From Clitoria ternatea (Eukaryota > Streptophyta > Magnoliopsida > Fabales > Fabaceae), in contig CM075672.1 of assembly GCA_037962975.1 (NCBI GenBank), forward strand, positions 53,080,501-53,144,500: a DNA stretch of 64,000 nucleotides, written 5' to 3'. Both the position numbers and the translations under genes were made by a program. The notes beneath the pieces are model-generated. The model searched no databases. It was not told the origin of the DNA and worked only from the letters and a program-made list of their open reading frames with translations. This document shows, in pieces, positions 1 through 10,109 of the stretch (its first letter is position 1; each line of letters starts with the position of its first letter).

Positions 1-1439
1 ACGAGAGACATTCACTGAAAATGGCCACTGCAGGGGTGAGCTTTTACATGTAAAATGATACTCACAGACTCGGTATCAGCGTCAGTACACGCTCCTGCTA
101 TCATTCAACCTTTCTCAAGTAACCAAGTTCATACAGTTCAAACAACATTCATGACACACATAATATACAGAGTTTATTCCACATCCAAATATATATTCAT
201 GCATTCAAAATCATACACATATACATACATAGATTTATACACCACCACAATCAGCCTTATTTCTATATGCATGCCTGCGGATCCGACTCGGGTAAAGACT
301 CTCAGTTACGGTCCCCTTTTCTTCTGGCCCCTCGTCCCTCAGCTCTTACCAGGTGGCACCGGCCTCCCCACGGCATCTCGAGACTCTCTTCTCTAGCTCC
401 AACGGCTACCACGAGCACTATTGGGATCTAGCCAGGGTTGGTAACTGGAAGTCGTTTCCCTTGGGGTTCTTGACCTTCTATGGGTCACCCCACTCTCACT
501 CATGCAACTAACACATTCATTAATACACATCATCGCGCCACGAACACCTTCACCGTAGTCATTAAGCAAGAACGGATTTCCCATACTACTCGTAATCATT
601 CAGTCAATCACACCAGCGCATGTTACAATCGGTCATCAGACTAACAACATTGAGCAATCCAATTAAGAGCATACACATACATGTTCTTCATAGTGACAAC
701 AAAATAGATCCATGCATATCATCCATCATTATCATCCACTAACAGGCTACACCATCGCCACGAAGATCATTATCAGAATCTCAAATCATGCATCAGTTTT
801 AATAATTATGAATACATGCACACATGCACAGCATCAGTTTTAATGATTATAAATACATGCACACACACACGCCCATACTCAGCAGTACGTTCATCCGGTA
901 CCGTTCTTAGACCATGCATTTGACATGCAAGCGCCCCCTACCTTTAGAAGAACCTCAGAAACCTTTTCCGTTCTTGTTGTTGGGTCCGATGTCCTTCTCC
1001 TGGTTCGTCCGGTCTTCCTTGGCTTTGTCGTATCCTGCGCCTGATTCTGGGATGGAGTGTAGTCTGTTCTTCAGTACTGCAACCAAGGTCTCCAGGAGCG
1101 AAGAGTGAAAGAAGAGAAGAAAGATGGAGACGAAGAGAGGAAGTAGAGGATGAAGTGACGGAGGAGGGAGTCTGAAGAAAGAGTAAGTGTGTTCATCCCA
1201 AGGCTCACGCTTTATATATATATATATATGTGCATGCGCACAGTAAGAGAAGAGTGGGATGGGAGAGTGCGTGCCCAGCAGTCACGTGCACTCCACCCCA
1301 TCCCCTGCCCATCACCATTTCCATATTTTAATGGCTTAATCTACTTAGTTAAATGCAATTAACAGTTATTTCTAGTTGAAATCAAGTCCTAATGGTTTAT
1401 TCTTCATTCAACATTTAATTTCAAAACTAGGATGTTACA
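1..1439 (-). mobile_element. Element Z: right end of a Tekay-type gypsy LTR (partial)
   Basis: The stretch ends in GATGTTACA, the terminal signature of the TGTAAC...GTTACA LTRs in this window. Its first 60 bases match a block inside the LTRs of element E (near 40120-40180 and 47960-48020): a CGAGAGA-ATTCACTGAAAA run, then GCAGGGGTGAG and an AAATGATA tail. The end resembles the E LTR near 41510-41560 (ATGCATTTGACATGCAAG, then a C-rich run). By that homology the element reads on the minus strand. The sequence right after 1439 is copia LTR, so this is the outer boundary of Z or of a solo LTR. The duplication at 1440-1444 would be AGTTC, but the other flank is outside the window. A TA-repeat lies near 1211-1230. 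No gene is present. Confidence 0.75.
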
Positions 1440-2593
1440 AGTTCCACCAATCCGCTGTACATCTCGCCTCTAAGCAACCCACTTAGAGGATTTCCATTAT
1501 TATAGACCAGAGATACAACTTTGAGCAATTGCGGCTTCCTAGTGTCCCACACTCAAGAACCCAATCCACACAAGTATAAGGGCACCCCACCCAATCTCTC
1601 AATCTCACAATATCCCAAAGATTGAACCCCAACCTTTGTAACCACTCAACCTAGAGTGAACAACCACTCAATCTAGAGTGAACTTTAGTGTTTGGTGTTT
1701 ACAAGCAAGTGACTCTCTCAATAGAGTAGATGTACAAGTGAAGGTTCTCTCAAATCTATAACTCTCAAGAAGAGAGAATAAGCAAATTAAATCTCAGAAA
1801 AATACAAGAATAAGGGCTTACTAAGCACAAGAGAAAGTAAAGATTGATGGCTTCTTGTTGTGTATTTTGTGCTTGAGTTCCTCTTGCATTTATAGAGTCA
1901 TTTCTGAGCTTTGGTAAGTGCCTTGGTCTTCCTAGCCGTTGCATGTAGTGGGTGTCTGAAGGAATGGTGGAGAAATGTGCTGGTTTCCCACTAATATGCA
2001 TTTTCCCACTATCGTAATCGATTATGCCTTAAGCTGTAATCGATTACACTTTGAATTTTTCATCTTTGTTCGCTATGTAATCGATTAGTTCCCATTGCCT
2101 AATTGATTAGCTTCAAGTCAGAAGCTTTGTAATCGATTGAACTTTGCCTTGTAATCAATTAGCAGTGATACCTGATGCATTTAATTTATCTTCGCAACTT
2201 CGTAATCGATTATATAGTCATAGTAATCGATTAGATTAATTCCAGTAGCCTTCTAATCGATTGGCTGAATTCTCTTAATCGATTAGCTGTTATACCTGAT
2301 ACCTTTAATGCCATTTTTGGTTTTGGTAATCGATTAAACCATGCATGTAATCGATTATTGTAATTCCAGTGGCTCTATAATCGATTAGTTAAAATGCTGT
2401 AATCGATTAGCTTAATGTCCTGATGCAGTGGTTCTAAAACAGAAGTTGTCTAATCGATTAGCTGAGACTCCCTAATCGATTAGCTTCGCAATTTTTCTAA
2501 GTCTGATTCCATATCTTTGTTTTTGCAAGGAATTCTTCAAGAGTGTTTTGTCATTATCAAAATCCTTAAACCTATAATCATATTCAAAACGCA
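1440..2593 (-). repeat. Partial 3' LTR of copia element R
   Basis: The reverse complement of 1440-1700 aligns closely with 25000-25265 of the K LTR: the TTCACTCTAGGTTGAGTGG repeat, the TTGTGAGA...GATTGGGTGGG run and the GCTTAGAGGCGAGA run. The LTR start on the minus strand is TGCGTTTTG at 2593, directly after a purine run. A minus-strand TATA-like TCTATAAA sits near 1888-1896. Its upstream half holds the dense palindrome array described separately. Confidence 0.85.
2015..2482. repeat. Array of 16 TAATCGATTA-type palindromes
   Basis: Sixteen copies of a TAATCGATTA core, some with one mismatch, start near 2015, 2037, 2078, 2100, 2130, 2152, 2203, 2224, 2254, 2276, 2327, 2348, 2378, 2400, 2451 and 2473. 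Spacings are 22, 41, 22, 30, 22, 51, 21, 30, 22, 51, 21, 30, 22, 51 and 22. They therefore form doublets 21-22 bp apart, separated alternately by 30 and 51 bp. The array lies in the U3 part of the R LTR, upstream of its TATA-like site. Confidence 0.9.
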
Positions 2594-2608
2594 TTCTCCC
2601 CTTTTTTG
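2594..2608 (-). other. Polypurine tract of element R
   Basis: On the minus strand an AAAAAAGGGGAGAA run ends exactly where the LTR begins with TG. This is the usual site for priming plus-strand DNA synthesis. K has the same arrangement, with AAAAAGGGGGAGAA just before its 3' LTR at 32420. Confidence 0.8.
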
Positions 2609-3118
2609 ATGATGACAACAATGTTCATCTCTTGAGGATTGTTAGTTTAAACAACAATCTTTATTAATACAAAAACATTTGAATTCTGCATCTTATCTCT
2701 TAATCGGATTTTCAGAATCTGCCTTATCTTTTAAATAAATCATCTAATTAGTTATCTCTTAAGTGTTATCCCTTACAACATTATCTCTTGAAACAACTAA
2801 AACTCCCCCTATCTTTAAGAATATATGCCTTTTGTAGATAATACCAGATAATTAAGCATTTTTAGCAGTCAACAAGTAGATGAACACACTATTGGTTCTC
2901 CCCCTTTGTAATCATCAAAAACAATAAAGTAATGATAGTCATATGAAGAAAGACAAAATTTTTATTCATGAAAACTGAAGGGAAAGTACATTAAGGAAAT
3001 GATGAAAAACTGAAGCATAAAAATAGAAAGCACAATGATCAAAGCATAAAAAACGGATCTAGTTATCCGGGTTGAAAAATCGAAGTTCAGAGATTTGATG
3101 TGACAACTCCTCATAACG
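2609..3118. other. Non-coding spacer between third ORF and LTR of element R
   Basis: An AT-rich stretch of about 510 bp holds C-rich runs such as CTCCCCCTTTGTAATCATC. On the minus strand these read as GATGATTACAAAGGGGGAG. Its position and character match 31927-32419 of K, where AATGACAAAGGGGGAGA also recurs. I see no gene. Confidence 0.7.
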
Positions 3119-4162
3119 CTATTGCATCAGCTCATAATGTTGCTGCTCAGTCATGGAAAACTCTTGAAGAGAGTTTTCAAGACGGTCGAAGCGGCGGTCA
3201 AGGTGAGCATAGAGAGATGCAAATGGATCGGCAGGGGCAGATGATGAAGCTTGAGTTGCAGGAGGAGGAGGGGCTGGCTCATCAGCAGGAGCTTCATAGG
3301 GAATGTTGGCATGATAGCCTTCCGTCCTTGAATACCATGCTCCGTTCAGAAAAACAAGACCCATTTTGGTGAGATGATGAGTGCCAATGCAGGCTTTTGG
3401 AGGCACTTTTTCTGACAACTCTCCAGCCAAGTCTACTCCGTAATGTTTGAAGATTTTGGTGAGTAGAATGACGTATGGAAGCTTTTGTTGGTCTTTTACG
3501 TGGCGCATGTGGAACTTGACCAGTTGAACCCAGTTTATTTCTTTGTGGTTCAGCATAGCCCATATTAAGAGGACATCATCCTCTTCCACCAAAGCATAGT
3601 TCCCACTGCGGGGAACCAACATCTTGACCAGGAAAAAGTGAAGGAGGCGGTTATTCATGGTCAGATGTCCCACCAGCTTGTGATTGCTCCTTGGGCGATC
3701 AGCCTTCCATAAGGATTGACGAGCAGTTAGAGCATTGAAGCCCCATTCATCTTCAGGTTCTCCTCCGTCAAACTCTGCATCGTTAAGCGGCAGCAGAGAG
3801 ATTTCTGCAAACTAGGCGTTGGTGAGCTTGATGGTCGCATTTTTGACCTTTGATTCTACCATCCCATTGACAAGTTTGAGATTATAGTAGAAAACTCGGA
3901 TGAGTTCAGGATAATATTGCTCTTCCTTAAGGGTGAGGAAAGGAAAAAGGTTGTAGTGGTGGAGGCATTGGGTAAAGGTGAGGCTATGGTTATCGAATGT
4001 TTCAGTAATGGTGTAGTGGGGGGTCATGATGTCTTTCTCAAAAAAATTGTTAACGAAGTGTTGAAGGTCTCTAGAAGATGAGAAGAACCTAGAGAAGTCT
4101 AGGGGGTTGTTGGCTTGGGCCATGGGGGACCTAGCTCTCTTGACTGTGCGGGAAGAAGACAT
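3119..4162 (-). pseudogene. Third ORF of copia element R ('putative plant transposon protein' family), one in-frame stop
   Basis: A single minus-strand frame runs from an ATG at 4160-4162 (protein begins MSSSRTVKRARSP) to a TAG at 3119-3121, about 348 codons. The only interruption is a TAG at 3812-3814. It aligns with the third ORF of K in length and order: a basic N-terminus, NFFEKDIMTPHY, then YPELIRVFYYNLK, then RLLHFFLVKMLVPRSGNYA, then WAMLNHKEINWVQLVKFHMRH, then LTKMGLVF, a proline-rich linker and a helical C-terminus. I recognise the family only as the one catalogued as 'putative plant transposon protein'; its biochemical role is unknown to me. It sits in the env-like position of SIRE-type elements, but I see no signal peptide or clear membrane segment. 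Confidence 0.8.
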
Positions 4163-4270
4163 GGTCAAGGAATGGAGAGAAAAAGATGAAGAGAATGAGA
4201 GATTTCTTGAGAGCTTTGAGAGATTTGAAGAGGAAGGAGGTAGTGTGAGAAGAGAGGGTGAAGAGATGTG

Positions 4271-4278
4271 TATTTATA
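4271..4278 (-). promoter_or_regulatory. TATA box and CT-rich leader of the R third ORF
   Basis: On the minus strand TCTATAAATACAC lies about 110 nt upstream of the third-ORF ATG (4162). Between them is a strongly CT-rich leader (4170-4270), a common layout of plant core promoters. The site is internal to the element and not part of an LTR, so the third ORF may have its own promoter. B is inserted only about 50 bp further upstream, so any distal elements are displaced. Confidence 0.6.
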
Positions 4279-6334
4279 GAGAAAAACTAGGTTTAGGAAG
4301 GAGTGAGGTGAGTTAAATGAGGGGGAATGAAACGCCCTTATTTTTAACAAAGAATTAAACCCGAAACAGGGGAAATTTTACCCAAAAATCAACCCAGCAA
4401 CCGGGTAGAATTAAACAAATGCAAAGGAAGGCAAAAATCTAACCAGAAGCTCAGAAAACTGATCAGAACAAAGGAAAAACATTCACGAGAAGGCCAGCGG
4501 AAAGCACAGCGTGAACAAGCCATAAAACGTTCACTCACTCAAGCGAGATCCGACTCCGCTTGAGCGAAACAGCACACCCACCCGGGCGAGCACTCATTCG
4601 CCTAAGCTAAACCACCACAAGCCTTCCATCAGAACCATATTCGCTGGAGCGAATCCTTTATTCGCTGAAGCGAAAGGTTACACTCGGCAATCCCATCACT
4701 CGGGGTTTGACTTAGTCCACTCGGTATTAAAGGGTTCTATTCACTCGGGAACAACCCCAACACTTGCCTCCCTCGGAAGTTCATAACTTAGTCACTAAAT
4801 TTTTATCCGCAGAGGCCTCACAATAAACCACTCGGAAAGTAATAATAATCCCACTCAGAATCCAATAACTTCCCTCACTCGGGATATCACCCAATCAAAC
4901 GCCACTCGGCATATTCATCATTTCTCACTCGAAGAATACTCAAACCATCCTTCACTCAGAAGGGGTCTCCACAACCGTACTCCACTCGGTATTTATTTAC
5001 CAAGTAAGTCACTCGGACTTATGAAATACTTAACCACTCGGGGAAAACCATTAAGTCAAGTCCCACTCGGACTCATTCCATACTTAGGCACTCAGAATAC
5101 ACATTATCTTATTCACTCGGAATAGGTACCGATGTTCACTCGGAATACATTTATAACTCATACACTTAGAATATATTCAATCTAATCCATCATAACAACT
5201 CCTCACCACAAAGGTGACACACACACGGATTCCCACTCGGGAATATACAAACTCATCCCCACTCGGGGTTTACTTATATTTTTCACTCGGAATCATTCAA
5301 GCTTATTCACTCGAAAAAGGCCACATATTTAGCCTCACTCAGCTCGGCTCCCACAATAATGTTTCACTCGGAATTCTTTTCCTTAACATTATTCTATCCA
5401 ACATCATTTATATTCCAGTCGGTAAGAAGCATCAAATCAACATAAAACACTCATATCTATATATTCATTCATACACTCGGGATACTTAACAACTTAACAT
5501 TATTCATTCACCGATACCCGTTATCCAATACAAATACATGATATCAATGTAATCCATATATACATATATATAAACATGCACTCAGTTTTCAATACATATA
5601 TATATATATATATTCGTTATTCATTATACAACACTGACATATGAGCCGGCCAAGGCTTTAATACATCAAAACACACTCGGTACATTACATTATGTACACA
5701 GCCTCATCATAAACACCCAACACTCGGGTTTAAGGCCATCACATCATCCAATCCGACCTGCACATACTGAAAAATGGTGTAGGGGTGAGCTTTACATATT
5801 AAATGACAGTTACTGACTCGGATTAATCTCTGAATCCACAACATTTAAATATATATCATCAATCAATCAAATATACACACTGCCATTTAAATATGAACAA
5901 ACACAATCATCATCCGATCGGGTTCTTACCCATTTCACTCGGCTATAAAGCCTAACATCCTTGACAAACATCTACTTATCCAATCGGATTTCACCTCATA
6001 TTTATCCCAGCTCTATATCAAATAATATCCACACTCCGACCCACGCTCACGGAGTCTGGCTGAGCCCAGCTCCAGGACTTAATCATATTCCATTTAACGT
6101 CATCTGATTACCGATTGGTAATAGACGTCCAACACATTCCAGTGGCAAATCGGATGCATACAGTCATATTCACTCGGCGTCCAACGCCAATGCACTCGGC
6201 ATTTGCCTTGAGTCCAACCCAAGGACTTTCATCAAGCATACAATGCTCATGCTCTCAGCATGGCCTCGAGTCCTACTCTGAGGTCTTCAATTATATTAGG
6301 ATTAATCTATGAATCCTCAACATACACATGTATT

Positions 6335-7884
6335 TGTTAGTCCTCAAATTTTCAATAAAAGCTTGAACAAAAATTTCATAAAAATTATAAAAATTAGTTT
6401 AATTTGTTAGAAAATTAGGATTTAAATTCAATAAATAGATGTTGTTGGAAATAATCTACCCTTGATCAATTTTCTCCAGTTTTGCAGTGAAAAAGTTAAG
6501 AAATCAAGAGAAAATTACACTAGAAGAGCTGACGCGTAGCCTCATCCCACGCGTAGCATCAACAGCTATTTTTGATGCTGACGCTACGCGTCCTAGCCAC
6601 ACGTAGCGTCAATGCTGCGCGGTCTCCACCTCCACTTTGGCCAACCACCCCACTTGGACCCAATAATGGGCACTCCACTCAGCACCAAGGGCCACCCACT
6701 CAACACAAATGGCCAAAACCCGGTGGAAACATGTCCATATGGCCAAGCATGATCCATTTTTATAATTTGTAGTGGCCATTATCAGCTGTTTAATGGAAAC
6801 TGAGTCAGGGGCCTGACGCGTAGCGTCAGCACCCTTGCTCAGCCCTATAAATAGGGCCATCCAACACCATTCTAAGCATCCCTTTCATAGCATTTCATTC
6901 TCTTCTTTTCTCTCTTGTGCTCGATTTTGAGTACTTCTTTTGTGAGTTGTAGTTCTAGAATAGTTTTCTAGATACTTGAGTGTGTTTCGGTGTATTGTGA
7001 TCGTTGTATCGTGAAGTTTCCATCGTCTTCGTAATGTCAAACTCTGTAAGTGTTGTTTTTACTTTCACCACGTGTAACTAATCTGTTTATGTTGGAATTG
7101 GTGAACTAATCTATTGAGTATAATGTTGTGAATTCGACCTCTGCATGTTTATGATTCAAGTCCATGTTAGTGTTTCAACCTTTTATTAATATGAACGTCA
7201 AACAGGAGAATGATTTTCATGTGTATTGAAACTTGTTTTATTAGTATGAATGTCAAACGGGAGAATGATTGTTCATGCCGTATTAAAACTTGTTTTGACG
7301 AAAGTAAAAAGTTGGAATACCCTTGGTATCTCAATTCTATAGGGGTTGTTAACCATTGTTGCCATAAGGCCAGGTCTTAATGCAAGTTTTTACTGAGAAA
7401 GCTCACGAGGGATCGGACTTTACGGTGAATTCTTAGAACTTATATCACGAGGGATCGGTTATAATGATTTTAAGCTGCAATGACATGAAACTTGATGATG
7501 AAATATGCATGTCTTGAGTTCCTCATTGTTATTCTAGATTAGGGATCCAATTTCCAACATAATTTGTTTATCTGTGTTTATCTCAAGTATCTTACCTATT
7601 CTAGATTGCAACTCGGCTTTTTAGATAGATTTTATTTTCTTTTATCTTATGAACCACTCAATCATGCTAACCTGTGAATATTGTATAAATTGTATATAAA
7701 TCATTCTTTTGTTTATAACTTCCTTCACATTTACCATAGTAAATAGAAAATTACTGTTGTTATTGGACTTTCAATCCCAGTGGAACGATATCTAAATTTT
7801 GAAAACGACAAACAATTGGTGCGCTTGCCAATTAACAACCCGGTGGTGGAAACGAACTGTTGAGACGCTATCGCCGGGTTAACA
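6335..7884 (+). repeat. 5' LTR of element A
   Basis: It begins TGTTAGTCCTC and ends CGCCGGGTTAACA. U3 holds five ACGCGTAGC-type motifs (6532, 6550, about 6583 inverted, about 6599, about 6817). A TATA box lies at 6846-6853. U5 has an internal duplication (about 7191-7240 and 7245-7295, both with GTCAAAC-GGAGAATGATT). Bases 6861-7884 look identical to the matching part of the 3' LTR, while the first 510 bp differ at a dozen or more sites plus an 18-20 bp indel. Confidence 0.92.
6846..6853 (+). promoter_or_regulatory. TATA box of the A 5' LTR
   Basis: TATAAATA sits in the middle of the LTR, just downstream of the palindrome cluster and followed by a CT-rich stretch. Transcription would start roughly 30 bp downstream. 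The same site occurs in the 3' LTR at 15380-15387. Confidence 0.75.
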
Positions 7885-7891
7885 AGTTTTC

Positions 7892-7909
7892 TGGCGCCGT
7901 CGCCGGGGA
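7892..7909 (+). other. Primer binding site of A (tRNA-Asp type, one mismatch)
   Basis: TGGCGCCGTCGCCGGGGA lies seven bases after the LTR end. It is complementary to the 3' end of plant tRNA-Asp with one difference (GTCG for GTTG). The exact version occurs in C at 36939. This primer choice is typical of the Athila lineage. Confidence 0.85.
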
Positions 7910-8033
7910 TTGAATTGTTTCAGTAAAACAGTAAATTTTTAATTACCGTGATAAATATTTTTTTCCCTTAGTTAAATTTTTGATTATTTATTATTCCTTA
8001 TTGTTACACTAACTTTCTTTGTCTAGTTTGTGT

Positions 8034-10109
8034 ATGCAAACTCGATCTACCGCAGGTAAAATTTATTTTGATCCTGAGATAGAAAAGTTTGTAAAGAAAA
8101 TCAAGTCTTTGAAATCTAAAACACAAACTAATTCTTCTTCTACTTCTAAAAATTTTGAAAATTCAAATATGGCTGCTGAAAGGAGAACATTGGGACAGTT
8201 TGCTGCTATTAATGGTCCACCCCGAGTTTCAGGAATGTTTCAAGGACCAGTTTTACCAGTGGAAATTAAACCTGCTACTTTAAACATTATTCAAAACAAC
8301 CAATTTGCTGGTTTAAATCATGAAGAACCATATGAACATTTAACTGTTTTTTATGAGTTATGCAGCACAATTGGTTTTGAACCCAATCAAGAAGGGTCTG
8401 TTTACATGAGACTTTTTCCTTTTTCATTGATTGGTAAAGCAAAAGAATGGTTTAAATCTTGTCCACCGGGTAGTTTTGCCAACTAGTCCGATGTTGAAAG
8501 AAAATTTTTGGAAAGATTTTATTCTCCTTCAAAATATTTTGAAGCAATGACAGCCGTACACTCTTTTTCTCAAAATAATGATGAATCACTAGGAGAGACA
8601 TGGGAACGATTCAAGGCACTCTTGAGAAAGTGTCCAAACCACAACCTAAATGATGCCGAAAAGGTAAGAATCGTTTACCATGGTTTATTGCCTCAGTTCA
8701 AGATGATGTTAGACGCTTGTGCAGGTGGTTCTCTAATGAACAAGACTGTGGAGGAAGCCATAGAAATATTAGAATCAATGGCTATTAGTGACCGCCAAGC
8801 AAAGCATGAAAGAGGTAATGTACAAAGGAAGCCAGGAATGCTCGAATTGGGAGTAAATGATGCAGAGTTGGCTCAGCAAAAATTACTGACCCAACAAATT
8901 GAAGTTATGAGCAAGCAATTGGAAAAACTCCAAATTGCTCAAGTAACATCACCACCCCCTGCTCAACTTAAACAATGTATGCACTGCATTGGAGAACAAC
9001 CATGTGGTTACTGTGGAAATGAGCAAGAGCAAGCCAATTTCATGAACCATCAAAGAGCACCCTTAGGTAATTTTCCTTTCAATCATGGAAATTCTTTTCC
9101 TAATAATTACCTGCAGGGTTGGTAAAATCAGAATATTGGCTGGAGACAGGACACTGGACCTTCCAACAGACCTCCTAACAATCAATTCAAGCAACAACAG
9201 ACTGACAATGCAAGATTGACAAGAATAGAGGAATCTATTCAACAGTTATTGCAGTTTGTAGAGACAAATGAAGCAGCCCGGAAAGCATCAGACATACAAA
9301 TGGGTCAGCTTGCAAAAGAAATAGCCGAATTAAAGAGTTCTAGGTTTTCTGCAAACAGTTAAAACCCAAGGGAACAATGTAATGCTATTTCTTTTGATGT
9401 TCTAAAAATTAAGAAAAAGAAAGAAGAAGAGAAAGAAAGTAAAAAAATAGAAAAAAATGAAAAAGAAAAAAATATGCAAGCAGATACAGAGCAAGAAACA
9501 AACTGTATAACCCCGAAAAAATGTAAAGATCCGGGGAGTTTCACCATCCCTGTAACAATTGGAAATATCAACATCAGGAATGCGTTATTAGATTTAGGGG
9601 CTAACATCAACTTGATGCCCTTAGATTTAATAAAGCGCATTAGTGAATATGAGCTAAAAGAAGCAAAAATAGAATTACAGTTTGCAGATCGCTCTGTCAA
9701 AAAGCCTTTTGGGATTGTGGAAGATGTACTAGTAAAGGTTGACAAGTACCACTTCAAGGTTGACTTTGTGGTACTGGATATGAAGGAGGATACTGAGATC
9801 CCCCTGATTCTAGGAAGACCTTTCATGAAGACTGCAAGGATCAGAGTAGATGTTGATCTAAGTATGGTTGCAGTCAAAGTTTATGAAGAAGAGGTAAGCT
9901 TCAGTGCTCATGAACACCTCAGGATAAGTAATGAGGAAAAAATTTACCCTTCAAACGAACCAGGTATATCTCTTCCCAATCAATTAAATTATTTTAAATT
10001 AACCGATGCCTTGAAAGATGAAAAACATGTAATTAAGCATCGAAGAAGAAGAAGAAGAAAGAAAAAGACAGGTGATTCCTCAACGAATATTGGGAGACCA
10101 CCTGATTAA
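8034..10109 (+). pseudogene. gag-protease of element A, three in-frame stops
   Basis: One frame runs from ATG 8034 to a TAA near 10109, interrupted by TAG at 8484, TAA at 9123 and TAA at 9360, with no frameshift. The Athila-type capsid region includes VYMRLFPFSLIGKAKEWF, followed by LERFYSPSKYFEAM and LGETWERFKALLRKCP. A cysteine-rich patch (CMHC...CGYC) replaces a standard zinc knuckle. The protease has LLDLGANINLMPL (D-L-G active site) and IPLILGRPFMKTA. The product would form particles and process gag. The C-terminus is very basic (HRRRRRRKKK) and ends where the polymerase would be expected to start. The stops fit loss of CAA, CAG or TGG codons by C-to-T change. Confidence 0.85.

Larger units (their letters stand above)
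1440..4327 (-). mobile_element. Element R: 3' fragment of a reverse-strand SIRE-like copia element
   Basis: Read on the minus strand, this carries a promoter, a third ORF, a spacer, a polypurine tract and most of a 3' LTR, in the same order as the complete element K (30540-33480). The LTR is cut at 1440 by Z, which removes about 320 bp of its end compared with K. The third-ORF side is cut at 4328 by B. No gag or pol of this copy is in the window. The copy is a distinct subfamily from K: its LTR palindromes are GTAATCGATTA-like rather than TGAATCGATTCA. Confidence 0.85.

Noticed and set aside
2015..2482. CRISPR-like array of short regular repeats
   Set aside because: Repeats are only 10-12 bp, the spacing alternates and the context is a plant LTR. 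There are no unique 30-40 bp spacers and no cas genes.
3100..3372. Plus-strand 90-codon ORF in R
   Set aside because: It is antisense to the third ORF of R, which aligns with the K copy and has the promoter.
5588..5615. TA-dinucleotide runs (also at 1211, 19349, 21155, 40615, 48458, 56084, 59134) as regulatory sites
   Set aside because: They are simple microsatellites that differ in length between LTR pairs.
9359..9877. 172-codon reverse ORF opposite the A protease
   Set aside because: It is an antisense shadow of an AT-rich coding region. The plus frame carries the protease active site.
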